A stretch of 64,000 bases of DNA from Hyalangium versicolor. GTDB taxonomy: Bacteria; Myxococcota; Myxococcia; Myxococcales; Myxococcaceae. The notes under the pieces are model-generated. The model did not search any database and had not been told where the DNA came from. It worked only from the letters and a program-made list of their open reading frames with translations. The DNA lies in NCBI RefSeq assembly GCF_020103695.1, contig NZ_JAHXBF010000040.1:1-64000 (forward strand), read 5' to 3'. Positions within the stretch are counted from its first letter, which is position 1, and each line of letters starts with the position of its first letter. Made by a program: the position numbers and the translations under genes. This document shows positions 25,281 to 33,991 of this stretch, in pieces.

Positions 25281-25787
25281 GTGGATCGGGCCGTGTCCCA
25301 CCCCTTCTCACTGCGCCCCGTCCAACCCGCGGATGACGCGTTCCTCGTCGAGCTGTACGCGAGTACACGCCCGGACATTGCATCCTTGGGTCTACCGGCG
25401 GCGCAGCGCGACATGCTCCTGCGTGTGCAGTGGATGGCGCAGCGCCAGGGCTACCAGTCACGCTACCCACACTCGCAGCATGAGCTGGTACTCGTAAGCG
25501 AGCGCCCGGCTGGCCGCCTGTGGGTGGCGCGCGAGTCCGAGGAGCTGCGGCTGGTGGATATCTCGCTGCTGCCTGCGCACCGCGGCACGGGTGTAGGCAC
25601 CGCGCTGCTGCGAGCGCTCCAGCAAGAGGCCACCGAGGCGGGCAAGCCGCTGCGATTGAGCGTGGCTCGGGACAATCCGGCCCGGAGGCTCTATGCGCGG
25701 CTCGGCTTCACGGCTGTGGCGGGAACGGAGGACAGCGCGGATCCGTACCTCGCGCTCGAGTGGAGGCCCGGGCACCGCGAGGGCTGA
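25281..25787 (+). CDS. GNAT family N-acetyltransferase
   Basis: A 168-residue acetyltransferase. The acetyl-CoA binding loop is LPAHRGTGVGTALL, preceded by the strand VDISL, and followed by the C-terminal NPARRLYARLGF typical of GNAT proteins. Start is GTG at 25281 or GTG at 25293. Substrate not predictable. Divergent from the gene at 25142. Confidence 0.88.
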   Translation: MDRAVSHPFSLRPVQPADDAFLVELYASTRPDIASLGLPAAQRDMLLRVQWMAQRQGYQSRYPHSQHELVLVSERPAGRLWVARESEELRLVDISLLPAHRGTGVGTALLRALQQEATEAGKPLRLSVARDNPARRLYARLGFTAVAGTEDSADPYLALEWRPGHREG

Positions 25788-25880
25788 ACCTTGGGCGTGC
25801 GCACCGCTGGAATGACGCGGCCCGCGAGCGCTGTGCCCGCGGGCCGCTGAGTGCTGCACCGGCCAGGTGGCCGGGCTACC

Positions 25881-27416
25881 TCACAGCAGGTTCTCGGGGT
25901 TGGGCGTCGTCAGCTGGATGACGTGGCCCGGGCTCCCAGCCTCTGCGGCCGCAGTAGCGTTGGTGGATGTACCACCTCCTCCATTGCCTCCATCTCCACC
26001 GCAGGCGCCACCACCGCTTCCAGCGACGTTGATGAACGACCCTGACGTAATCAGCTGATCAACGCCTGCGATTCCACCGTTCGCCTGCACGGTCCCTGTC
26101 ACGGAGATGGGATTGCTGGAGATGAGATGGACGATGCCACCGCCACCACCGCCACCGCCACCTGCTCCCGTAGTCGTGGTCGTGGCCGAGCTGACGGCGT
26201 GCCCCCCACTCCCTCCGTTGGCACGGATGGTTCCACCCACGGTGAGCGATCCCTTCGCCGCGATGACGATGATTCCACCGGCGCCTCCTCCCGGACCTCC
26301 GATGTCGTTGCCTGTCCCCGCAGTGGCGCCATTGCTTCCCGGCGCGGTGATGGTTCCACCCGAGGGAATGCTGACGTTCCCCTTCGCCGCGATGATGAGG
26401 GAACCTCCTCCGGCTCCGCCCGTCCCGTTGTTGAGCGTGCCATCCCCCGCGCCTCCCGCCTCGGGCTCCGGTCTCGTCAACCGAGAAGCCGCGAGCAGCG
26501 AGATGCCAGTGCCTCCGTGGAAGGAACCCGGAATGCCCTTGGAGACACCGGGAGCCGGGGGACCGTTCCCCGTATCCTCCGTGCCCTGAAGGACGTTGAT
26601 GGTGCCCGTGATGGTCACGTCTCCCGTCGCGCGCAGGATCGTCCCGCTAGGCACGGTGAGGGTGCCCGTGATGTTGATCGACGAGAATTGCAGGTTCGTC
26701 TTGTACGGCTGCGCGTTGACCGTCGTCGTGTTCGAGAGATCCAACGAGGTGGCGACATTGAGCGCCCCCGCCGAGCCATCGCCGAAGACCGCGAGCGCTC
26801 CCGCGGGGCCCTGCGGGCCTGTCGGACCCGCCGCACCCGTGGCTCCCGCCGCACCCGTGGCTCCTGCCGCACCCGTGGCTCCCGCCGGGCCCGTGGCTCC
26901 CGCCGGACCTATCACTCCCTGCGGACCCTGCGCGCCGTTGCACACGTACTTCGTCAGCGCGGTGATCACCTCGCCGGTGTCGAGCACGCCATTGGCGTTG
27001 GTGTCCGAGCCCAGCTCCAGCCTCACGCCGCCCGTGGCGCAGTTGGCCCCCGCTGCCTCCGGCGTGGTCTTCGCCAACGTGGCCAGGCCCGCAGGACCGA
27101 TGGGACCCGTCGTTCCCGTGTCGCCCTTGTCGCCTTTGTCTCCCTTGTCTCCCTTGGCACCTGCCGGACCCGTCGGCCCCGGATCGCCCTGCGGACCCGC
27201 CGGCCCTCCCGATGGACCCGGCTCTCCTTGCGGACCCGCGGGCCCCGCTGGACCCGCCTCGCCCTGCGGACCCGCCGCACCCGCGGGCCCTGCCGGCCCC
27301 GCTGGACCCGGATCGCCCTTCTGCCCTTCGGATTCCTTACAGGCCCCCATCATCAACAGGGCCGAGAGTGGAAGAGCCTTCAGCCAGCGCCAGCCAGAAA
27401 CACTTCGCCACGTCAT
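25881..27416 (-). CDS. Collagen-like lipoprotein with glycine-rich C-terminus
   Basis: A 511-residue surface protein. The signal ends in MMGAC (lipid Cys26) and GGGGAGA precedes the start codon. Residues about 31-105 are Gly-X-Y collagen repeats rich in GPAGPQGE and GDKGDKGDKG. Next is a domain with NCATGGVRLELGSDTNANG and LDTGEV, a calcium-loop-like pattern, then a second collagen stretch (about 155-205). The rest is a beta-strand domain with long Gly/Ala-rich tracts. Gly-X-Y regions of this kind trimerise, so it is probably an outer-surface fibre. It has a shorter paralogue at 28300-29424. Confidence 0.88.
   Translation of the reverse strand: MTWRSVSGWRWLKALPLSALLMMGACKESEGQKGDPGPAGPAGPAGAAGPQGEAGPAGPAGPQGEPGPSGGPAGPQGDPGPTGPAGAKGDKGDKGDKGDTGTTGPIGPAGLATLAKTTPEAAGANCATGGVRLELGSDTNANGVLDTGEVITALTKYVCNGAQGPQGVIGPAGATGPAGATGAAGATGAAGATGAAGPTGPQGPAGALAVFGDGSAGALNVATSLDLSNTTTVNAQPYKTNLQFSSINITGTLTVPSGTILRATGDVTITGTINVLQGTEDTGNGPPAPGVSKGIPGSFHGGTGISLLAASRLTRPEPEAGGAGDGTLNNGTGGAGGGSLIIAAKGNVSIPSGGTITAPGSNGATAGTGNDIGGPGGGAGGIIVIAAKGSLTVGGTIRANGGSGGHAVSSATTTTTGAGGGGGGGGGIVHLISSNPISVTGTVQANGGIAGVDQLITSGSFINVAGSGGGACGGDGGNGGGGTSTNATAAAEAGSPGHVIQLTTPNPENLL
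26833..26904. repeat. Four tandem 18-bp repeats inside the collagen-like gene
   Basis: Four consecutive copies of GCACCCGTGGCTCCCGCC, the second differing at one base and the fourth at two, at 26833, 26851, 26869 and 26887. On the coding strand they encode Gly-Ala-Thr-Gly-Ala-Ala type triplets. Near-identity at the DNA level suggests recent expansion by slippage or recombination. Confidence 0.85.
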
Positions 27417-27708
27417 GGATGTCTCCCCTCGTTCGAGCTGCGTCGGGACGCGGGCGGGGCCACCGAGACACGAAACCTCCCGCCCTCAGCGATGCGTGCG
27501 AGGCCGCACACGGTGTCTCTGGATCGGCGGCGAGTCTGCTCCCGGCCTCAGGGCATGGCGAGCATTCGTCGGGTCGTAATGATGCATTCCTACCCGGAGC
27601 TGCCAGGAATCCATGGCTTTCCTTGGTGCTTCACCCAGCAGGTGCTTCCCCGTGCCAGCACGCCGTGGTTTGTTGCTCCACCAACACTTCGTGTGAAAGG
27701 CAGCCCGC

Positions 27709-28239
27709 ATGTCCGAGCCGTTCGTTGGTGAGATCCGGCTGTTCTCTGGCAACTTCGCGCCCCGCGGTTGGGCTTTCTGCGAGGGGCAGTTGCTGTCGAT
27801 CGCGCAGAACCAAGCGCTCTTCGCCATCCTGGGCACCACGTATGGAGGAAATGGGCAGACCACGTTCGCGCTGCCAGACCTCAGGGGGCGCTACCCCATG
27901 CAACCGGGGCAAGGTCCGGGCCTCTCGCCGCGCACCCTGGGGGAACAAGGCGGCGTGGAGACCGTGACGCTGGTCGCCAACCAGATGCCCGCGCACAACC
28001 ACTCGCTCGCAGCGAACGGCGCGCAGGGAGACCAGTTCTCTCCCCAGGGGACCGTCCCCGCGGTCATCATCGACTCGACCGGCCAGCCCGTGAATGCGTA
28101 CAGCAACACGGCCAATGCCACGATGGCCGCGCAAGCCATGAGCCTCGCTGGAGGCAGCCAGCCGCACAACAACATGTCTCCGTTCCTGTGTATCAACTTC
28201 ATCATCGCGCTCCAGGGCGTCTTCCCCTCGCGCAACTGA
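27709..28239 (+). CDS. Phage tail collar domain protein (microcystin-dependent-protein-like)
   Basis: A 176-residue protein with the complete tail-collar fold signature: FVGEIRLFSGNFAPRGWAFC at the start, GNGQTTFALPDLRGRYPMQP in the middle, MPAHNHSL, and a C-terminal SPFLCINFIIALQG. Such proteins occur in phage tail fibres and as stand-alone chromosomal genes of unknown role. There are no other phage genes nearby. It sits between two collagen-like lipoprotein genes and is transcribed away from the first. Confidence 0.88.
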   Translation: MSEPFVGEIRLFSGNFAPRGWAFCEGQLLSIAQNQALFAILGTTYGGNGQTTFALPDLRGRYPMQPGQGPGLSPRTLGEQGGVETVTLVANQMPAHNHSLAANGAQGDQFSPQGTVPAVIIDSTGQPVNAYSNTANATMAAQAMSLAGGSQPHNNMSPFLCINFIIALQGVFPSRN

Positions 28240-28299
28240 GCGCCGCCCAGCGGAGGAGGACGGGCCCACGGCTCCGGGCCCGCGCCTCTCGCGCCACGG

Positions 28300-29424
28300 C
28301 TACAGCAGCAGGTTCTCCGGCGACGGTGTGACGGTCTGGAGGACGTAGCCGGCGGCTCCAGCGGTGGGGGTGATCACCGAGGCGGAACCTCCGCCCGTGC
28401 CGCCGCTGCCCCCACTGGCGCCACCGCCTCCTCCCGAGATGAGGGATCCCGTGCCCGCGTTCGCACCCGGGTTGCCGCCGAACGTCTGGAGCGTGCCCGT
28501 CACGGGAAGGATCGTGGAACCCAGCAGGTGGAGGATACCGCCCCCACCCCCTCCTCCACCGCCCTGGCCGGTGCCGCCCCCCGCGAAGCCTGCCGAGCCA
28601 TTGCCCCCGTTGAGCTGCATCGACCCCTTGATCAGCACCGTGCCCTTGGCCAGCAGGACGATGATGCCGCCGCCTCCTCCTCCCGCGCCCGGGATGTCCT
28701 GCCCTGCGGTGCTCGGAGTCACTCCGTTGGCGCCGTTGGCTCGAATCAAGGTGCTGGGCTCCAGCGTGAGATCGCCCCCGGCGTAGATGGCCAGCGTGGA
28801 GCCCGCCTCGCCACCGGTGTTGCTGGGACCGCGAGCGCCGGCACCGGCTCCCACGTTGGGGCGGTGCAGCAGGTTGGCCGCCTGAAGCGCCTGCAGTCCC
28901 AACCCTCCCTGGGGATTGGAAGCGGCGGTGAGCGCCACGCCCTGCGGCGGCCGGTAGGTGCCATTGTCCCCACCGCTGGGGACCACGAGGATGGTGCCCG
29001 AGATGGTGACGTTCCCCTTGGCGCGCAGCACCATGCCGCTGGGGACGACCAGGTTACCGATGATGTTGATCTCCGTGAACTGGGTGTTGGCGCCCGCCGG
29101 CAGCAGCGTGAGCCCGTTGGGGCCCGTCAGATCCACCGTGGGCCCCGAGGGCACGGTCCACGCGCCCGCCGAGCCATCCCCGTACACGCCCAACGCGCCG
29201 GAAGGCCCCTGAGGACCCGCCGGGCCCGTGGCACCCGCCGGGCCTGTCTCGCCCGCAGGTCCGAACTCTCCAGCGGGCCCCTGCGGCCCTGCCGGACCCT
29301 GCGGCCCTGCCGGACCCTGCTGCCCCGCCGGGCCCTCCGCACCTTCACTGCCTTTGCAACCCGCCACGGAGAGCGCCGCTGCCACCGCCAGCAGCCGTCC
29401 CCAGGCCAGACGAGACGAAACCAT
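28300..29424 (-). CDS. Collagen-like lipoprotein
   Basis: A 374-residue paralogue of the protein at 25881-27416. The ATG at 29424 has GGGAGG about 9 bases upstream and gives a lipoprotein signal (VAGC, Cys23). Residues about 27-80 are Gly-X-Y repeats (GPAGPQGPAG). The remainder is a strand-rich domain (FTEINIIGNLVVPSGMVLRA) with Gly-rich tracts and ends in PSPENLLL, almost the same ending as its paralogue (PNPENLL). It lacks the NCATGG/calcium-loop domain of the longer protein. Confidence 0.88.
   Translation of the reverse strand: MVSSRLAWGRLLAVAAALSVAGCKGSEGAEGPAGQQGPAGPQGPAGPQGPAGEFGPAGETGPAGATGPAGPQGPSGALGVYGDGSAGAWTVPSGPTVDLTGPNGLTLLPAGANTQFTEINIIGNLVVPSGMVLRAKGNVTISGTILVVPSGGDNGTYRPPQGVALTAASNPQGGLGLQALQAANLLHRPNVGAGAGARGPSNTGGEAGSTLAIYAGGDLTLEPSTLIRANGANGVTPSTAGQDIPGAGGGGGGIIVLLAKGTVLIKGSMQLNGGNGSAGFAGGGTGQGGGGGGGGGILHLLGSTILPVTGTLQTFGGNPGANAGTGSLISGGGGGASGGSGGTGGGSASVITPTAGAAGYVLQTVTPSPENLLL
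29282..29317. repeat. Two tandem 18-bp repeats in the second collagen-like gene
   Basis: Two identical copies of TGCGGCCCTGCCGGACCC at 29282-29299 and 29300-29317, encoding Gly-Pro-Ala-Gly-Pro-Gln type triplets on the minus strand. Confidence 0.8.
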
Positions 29425-29625
29425 GGACTGCCTCCCAGCACGAGACATGCACCCGCGAAGGTTCGCAGGCCTCCCCTCCCGACGTGGGGGGGCGTCCAGG
29501 ACAGTCTGGTTCAACCCGGCACCGGCAGCCAGCCTCATGGGGAGGCCCGGTGCGGCGAGCGCCGATTCACTGCTCGAAGCCGGGCCGCGGCGCTCGTGCG
29601 GCGGACTCCGAAAAATTCCGGGCCC

Positions 29626-29651
29626 CGGGTCGCTCCCTCTCAAGCGACCCG
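29626..29651 (-). terminator. Probable intrinsic terminator
   Basis: CGGGTCGCT (29626-29634) and AGCGACCCG (29643-29651) make a perfect 9-bp stem with an 8-base loop. On the minus strand a run of five T follows about 10 bases later (29615-29611). It lies between the end of the lipoprotein remnant and the start of the collagen-like gene. Confidence 0.5.
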
Positions 29652-29687
29652 TGGCCTCGGTCCCTCAGCCAGCCATGGACTGTTTCG

Positions 29688-30009
29688 CTAAGGGAGGGGT
29701 ACCAGCTGATCCACCACCGCGGTGCCCGTGTACTGCGTGGGGCCGTTGAGGAACCCCTTGAGCTGGACGCGGTAGGTGCCCGCCACGGGGCGGGGAATGG
29801 AAACGGACTCGGCGGCGGAGGTCCCCGAGGCGCTGGTCGCCACGAAGTTGCCGTTGGGTCCAAAGACGAAGAGAGCCAGGTCGAACACCGGGTTGCCCCA
29901 GCGAGTCTGGGAGCGTGAGCGAGGCTGGGACCGCCGACTGGGAGGAACCCGCGCCGCACCCCAGCAAGGGGGAAGCGAGAACCAGACCCAGTGACTTGAA
30001 CCGCCTCAT
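29688..30009 (-). pseudogene. Frameshifted lipoprotein with PPC-like (pre-peptidase C-terminal) domain
   Basis: From an ATG at 30009 with AGGGAGAG upstream, one frame encodes a lipoprotein signal (MRRFKSLGLVLASPLLGCG) and a short linker ending about SLTLPDS. A different minus frame then continues to 29688 with RWGNPVFDLALFVFGPNGNF, PRPVAGTYRVQLKGF and TAVV, which match the core strands of PPC domains. Joining the two needs one frame change at about 29905-29920. The intact protein would be about 106 residues, short for a PPC lipoprotein, so part of the domain may also be deleted. A sequencing error is possible. Confidence 0.55.
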
Positions 30010-30276
30010 CCGCTCTCCCTCGAGCACACCCGGCCTGAAGGACCCCGGGATTCTTCCAGCGCTCACTGCTCTTTCTTGTCGCGAGCCTTTTCGGCTGGAT
30101 CTCTCCGCGTTCGGATTTCTCCGGGTGCGCGTGGACCCGACACACGGCGGGGCCCGACGTTGACCGGTGGACGCTTCGCAGCGAGCAGCCAGCCGCGCCA
30201 CCTCCGGTGCTGGTTGCCCGCCAGCCGGAGGAGGCACATCGGTGAGTCAGGGGCGTGAGGGGGCGGCGGAGGCACC

Positions 30277-31368
30277 GTGGCGACAGGCGACTTGATGAAC
30301 TGGCGGCGATCCCAGGTGACACCGAAGACGGTGTTCACGGTGGGATTCTCGGCGCTGGCAGTGGTGGTGCTGGCCGTACTCGTAGTGAAGACACGGTTTG
30401 CCCTGACGTTGACGGGCATTGCCCTGTTGCTGGCGTTGGCGCTCGAGCACGGCGTGTCGTGGCTGGAGCGCAAGCGGCTGAAGCGGTGGCAGGCCATCAC
30501 CGTGGTGTTGGTCGCGCTGGTGGCGGTGGTGACGACGCTGGGGTTGCTGGTCATCCCCGCGGCCTTCTCTCAAGGAGGGGAGCTGCTCGCCCAGTCCCCG
30601 AAGCTGATGCAGCAGGTGCGCTCGCTGCGGCTGTTCCGGCTGGCGAACTCGCACCTGTCGACGCTGAAGCAGTTCTTCGGGGAGCGGGGAGGCTCGACTC
30701 CCACCAGCGCGATCAGCGAGGTGGCCGTGCCGTCGCTGCTGCATGCGATCGGCGGGGCGTTCACCCTGTTGACCGGAGCCATCACGGTCTTCTTCCTGGT
30801 GGTGTTCATGCTGGTGTTCGGCGGAGGGCTGCTGCAGCGACTGCTGGAGCTGGTCCCCACCCAGCATCGCGAGCGCTACGAGCGGGTGATGAGGAAGATG
30901 TACCACGCCACGGGCGGCTACCTGTCCGGGCTGGCGCTCATCTGCACCATCAACGCCACGCTCACCACGACGATGCTGGCGGTGCTGGGCATGCCCTTCT
31001 TCCTGCCGCTGGGGATCGCCAGCGGGTTCTCCAGCATGGTGCCCTACGCGGGCCCGGTGGTGGCCGGCGGCGTCATCACCCTGCTGACGTGGGCCACGGG
31101 CGGCTCACTCAAGGCGCTGGCGGTGCTCATCTACTTCATCATCTATGGGCAGGTCGAAGGCAACGTGCTGGCGCCGCTGGTGTTCCGCCGCACGGTGCAC
31201 GTCAACCCGCTGCTGACGCTGCTGGGCGTGCTGTTCTGCGCGGAGCTGGCGGGCATCATCGGTGCGGTGGTGGCCGTGCCCGTGGTGGCCACGCTGCAAA
31301 TCATCGTCCGCGAGCTGGTCCTGCTGCGGCAGGAGCGCGCGATGACACCACCGATCGTGAAGAGTTGA
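30277..31368 (+). CDS. AI-2E family transporter (membrane permease)
   Basis: A 363-residue polytopic membrane protein of the AI-2E (PerM/TqsA-like) family. It has about eight hydrophobic segments: two at 17-60, one at 70-95, and a C-terminal cluster from 165 to 345. Family-typical blocks include the late PYAGPVVAGGVITLL and YGQVEGNVLAPLVFRRTVHVNP. Members export small molecules or ions; an actual AI-2 role is not implied. GTG 30277 has GGAGG about 6 bases upstream. The next gene follows 7 bases downstream. Confidence 0.9.
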   Translation: MATGDLMNWRRSQVTPKTVFTVGFSALAVVVLAVLVVKTRFALTLTGIALLLALALEHGVSWLERKRLKRWQAITVVLVALVAVVTTLGLLVIPAAFSQGGELLAQSPKLMQQVRSLRLFRLANSHLSTLKQFFGERGGSTPTSAISEVAVPSLLHAIGGAFTLLTGAITVFFLVVFMLVFGGGLLQRLLELVPTQHRERYERVMRKMYHATGGYLSGLALICTINATLTTTMLAVLGMPFFLPLGIASGFSSMVPYAGPVVAGGVITLLTWATGGSLKALAVLIYFIIYGQVEGNVLAPLVFRRTVHVNPLLTLLGVLFCAELAGIIGAVVAVPVVATLQIIVRELVLLRQERAMTPPIVKS

Positions 31369-31375
31369 GGGGGCC

Positions 31376-31981
31376 ATGGGGCACGGATTGCTGGGGTTCC
31401 TGCTCACGCACGGCTCGTATGCGCTGCTATTCGCGGCGCTGGTGGCGGGCGGAATGGGGTTGCCGCTTCCCGAGGACATCGTCCTGCTAACGGGCGGGGC
31501 GCTGGCGCACCTGGGGGTGGTGCAGCTGCCGCTGGTCATCGCCGTGTGCATGGCCGGCGTGCTCTGTGGAGACCTGCTGCTGTTCCACACGGCGCGGAAG
31601 CTGGGGCCTCGGGTGTACGAGCAGCGGTGGATCCGCGCGATGCTCACGCCCGAGCGCCGCTTGCGCATCGCTCGGCTCTACGAGCGGCACGGGGGCAAGG
31701 TCGTCTTCTTCGGACGGTACATGTCCGTGATGCGGGTGCTCGTGTTCGCGATGGCGGCGACGCAGGGCATGCGCACCCGGACGTTCCTGCTCTGGGATGC
31801 GCTGGCCCTGAGTTTCAGCGCACCGCTGCTGGTGGGACTCGGGTACGTGTTCGCCCGAAGCATCGACCGCGTGGCGGCGGGGTTCGGGCACGTGGAGCAC
31901 GTGCTGGCCATCGTCGTGGTCAGCGCCTTCGCGCTCGCGCTGGTGGTGCGGACATTGAAGGTTCGGCGGCAGCGGGCCTGA
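31376..31981 (+). CDS. DedA family membrane protein
   Basis: A 201-residue DedA/VTT-domain protein. The motif GGMGLPLPEDIVLLTGG near residues 25-41 and FFGRYMSVMRVLVFAMAATQGM (about 110-131) are the family's conserved re-entrant-loop regions. DedA proteins act as phospholipid or proton-coupled scramblase-like transporters in the inner membrane. It is in an operon with the AI-2E transporter and ends 12 bases from a convergent gene. Confidence 0.88.
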   Translation: MGHGLLGFLLTHGSYALLFAALVAGGMGLPLPEDIVLLTGGALAHLGVVQLPLVIAVCMAGVLCGDLLLFHTARKLGPRVYEQRWIRAMLTPERRLRIARLYERHGGKVVFFGRYMSVMRVLVFAMAATQGMRTRTFLLWDALALSFSAPLLVGLGYVFARSIDRVAAGFGHVEHVLAIVVVSAFALALVVRTLKVRRQRA

Positions 31982-31993
31982 GTTCCCGTCTGT

Positions 31994-32707
31994 TCAGGCC
32001 GGAGGGCTCCAGTTGGCGAAGAAGCGCTGCTGGAAGCGATCGACGTACTGGACGAGGTTCTTCTGCTCCTGCGTGAACCGGCGCAGCGGCGTGTCCAACG
32101 GGAACACGAGGATGCTGGCGATGAACGCGTAGACGGTGGCGTCGAACGAGGTGGGGCTGTCTCCGAGCAGGAATGGCTTGTCGCCGAGGACTGTCGCCAC
32201 CGCTGAGAGATCCTCCTTCCCCATCTCGAGGATCTCCTCGGTCTGGTGCCGCCCCAGGCCCTGACGGTGGAGCCCCTGGACGACCTTGCGGCGAATCAGG
32301 GGCGCGGCGACCGCGCCGACGACGGGAGGGAAGAAGCCCTCGAAGACGGGCTTGTACACGCGCCAGCCGTCGTCACTGGCCCAGCGTTCCTGGAGGATGT
32401 GCTGGTAGACGCTCTCCTCCAACACGCGCCGCACGAGGTGGCCTCGGGCCCGGTTCTCCGCGCTCAGCTTCGCGTCCATGGAGCCTCCATGCTTGCCCTG
32501 GAGGTGCTCGATGATGAGCTGCGAGTCTCCCAGGTACTTCCCGTCCTCCTCAATGAAGGGAATCTTCCCCTTGGGTGCCTTGCCGAAGTCCGCCAGCCGC
32601 GCCTTGTAGGGCAGCCCGGTCATCCGCAGGTAGCTCTCGAGCTTCAGACAGAACGGGCTGATGTTGGCGACGCCCCATGCCGCAGGGCCCTGGTGAAGGA
32701 TGATCAC
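31994..32707 (-). CDS. Glutathione S-transferase family protein (Faxc/metaxin-like)
   Basis: A 237-residue GST-like protein. GTG 32707 is chosen because AGGGGGAGCT precedes it; the open frame further upstream overlaps the divergent ATPase gene. The N-terminal thioredoxin-like domain has WGVANISPFCLKLESYLRMT, KIPFIEEDG and LGDSQLIIEHL, the pattern of failed-axon-connections/metaxin-type GSTs. The C-terminal helical domain contains PFLLGDSPTSFDATVYAF. Activity unproven. Confidence 0.85.
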   Translation of the reverse strand: MIILHQGPAAWGVANISPFCLKLESYLRMTGLPYKARLADFGKAPKGKIPFIEEDGKYLGDSQLIIEHLQGKHGGSMDAKLSAENRARGHLVRRVLEESVYQHILQERWASDDGWRVYKPVFEGFFPPVVGAVAAPLIRRKVVQGLHRQGLGRHQTEEILEMGKEDLSAVATVLGDKPFLLGDSPTSFDATVYAFIASILVFPLDTPLRRFTQEQKNLVQYVDRFQQRFFANWSPPA

Positions 32708-32767
32708 AGCTCCCCCTGTGTATCGCTCGTGGCCTCTGGCTCCCTGCATGGGATAGAAACCCACACC

Positions 32768-33991
32768 ATGGAACCTGCCAGGGACCGTATCACTGAAGTC
32801 TGGTTCGAGGGCGTGCGGACATTGGAGCGCGTTCGTGTCCGGCTCAACGGGCTGACAGTCCTCATCGGTGAGAACGGAAGTGGAAAGAGCACCTTCATCG
32901 AAGCGTGTGAGTTGCTGCGGCGCGCAGCGAAGCCGAGCTTCTTCTCCGAGTTCTACAGCATTCACGGTGGCCTGTTCTCGCTGCTTCGGCAGGGATCGCA
33001 CCAGATCAAGCTGGGAGTCCGCATCGAGGGTGGCGGAGATCCTCTCGAGTACGAAGTGGCGCTCATGGACGCAGGGGGGAGAGCGGCTCTGGAATCCGAG
33101 TCCCTGACCGCCTGGTCGAACGGCAACCCCGTCTCCATCATCTCCCGGCCAAGGACGGGACAGGGATTCATCGAAGTCGAGGACGACAAGCGCCAGGAGC
33201 TCAAGAGGCTCAGCGATGAGCAGCTTGCGCTCTCCGCGTTTGGTGTGAGCCCGCCGCATCCGGCCATGTCGCGGATGATGCAGGCCTTGGGGACCGTGGA
33301 GGTCCATCCCCCTTTTCAGATCGCCGCGCGTTGGGTGGCGCGCGAGCAGAGGCTCCTGAACCCCGCCCGGGAGCCCCAATTGTACGATCGCGCGACTCGG
33401 CTCGCGCGAGGGGGAAGCAACCTCGCCAATGCCTTCGCGGAGCTGAAGAACAGCGCCTCGCCGAACGAGTGGACCGAGACCATGGAGTACGTGCAGTTGG
33501 GCCTCGGTCGAGACATCGAGAGTGTCATCACTCGCGCCGAGCCGGGAGGTGGCAACGTTGGCCTGTACCTCAAGTACGCGGGGCTGGAGCAGGAACTCCC
33601 GGCGATTTCACTGTCCGACGGCACGCTGGCATACATGGCCCTGGTCGCCCTGGTCAGACTCAAGGCGCCCTGCTCCTTGATGGCGCTGGATGAGCCGGAT
33701 CTGCACTTCCACCCCTATCTCCTCGCGCGACTGGCGAGCTTCTGCGAGGAGATGTCACGCGCCCATCCGGTCATCCTCGGTACCCATTCCGATCATCTGC
33801 TCGACCTGCTGTCACACCCAGCGGAGTCCGTGGTGCTCCTCGAGCTGGACGAACGCACTCGGACCACCCAGCTCTTCCGGCCGGATCCCGAGGCATTGGA
33901 GGCATGGCTGCAGCGCTACCGCGGGCTCGGGGACATCCGTGAAGAGGGACACCTGGCGTCCATCATGACGAAACCGGAGCCCTCCCGATGA
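32768..33991 (+). CDS. OLD/AAA_21-type ATPase (candidate defence component)
   Basis: A 407-residue ABC-like ATPase of the kind found in OLD, RecF and other single-chain systems. Walker A is GENGSGKST (34-42). An ABC-signature-like LSDGTLAYMALVALV precedes Walker B LMALDEPDLHFHP with Asp308/Glu309, and the switch His lies in GTHSDHLLD (about 337-345). There is no membrane segment. The gene overlaps the next by four bases (ATGA), so the two proteins are probably made as a pair. Similar ATPase + TOPRIM-like pairs occur in phage defence (OLD, Gabija, PARIS), but defence function here is inference. It is divergent from the GST gene by 60 bases. Confidence 0.85.
   Translation: MEPARDRITEVWFEGVRTLERVRVRLNGLTVLIGENGSGKSTFIEACELLRRAAKPSFFSEFYSIHGGLFSLLRQGSHQIKLGVRIEGGGDPLEYEVALMDAGGRAALESESLTAWSNGNPVSIISRPRTGQGFIEVEDDKRQELKRLSDEQLALSAFGVSPPHPAMSRMMQALGTVEVHPPFQIAARWVAREQRLLNPAREPQLYDRATRLARGGSNLANAFAELKNSASPNEWTETMEYVQLGLGRDIESVITRAEPGGGNVGLYLKYAGLEQELPAISLSDGTLAYMALVALVRLKAPCSLMALDEPDLHFHPYLLARLASFCEEMSRAHPVILGTHSDHLLDLLSHPAESVVLLELDERTRTTQLFRPDPEALEAWLQRYRGLGDIREEGHLASIMTKPEPSR

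Noticed and set aside
26821..26904. Regular short repeats considered as a CRISPR array
   Set aside because: The units are directly adjacent with no spacers and encode Gly-X-Y collagen triplets in frame.
27709..28239. Tail-collar gene as evidence for a prophage or contractile injection system
   Set aside because: No other tail, sheath, baseplate, integrase or capsid gene is nearby; stand-alone collar proteins are common.
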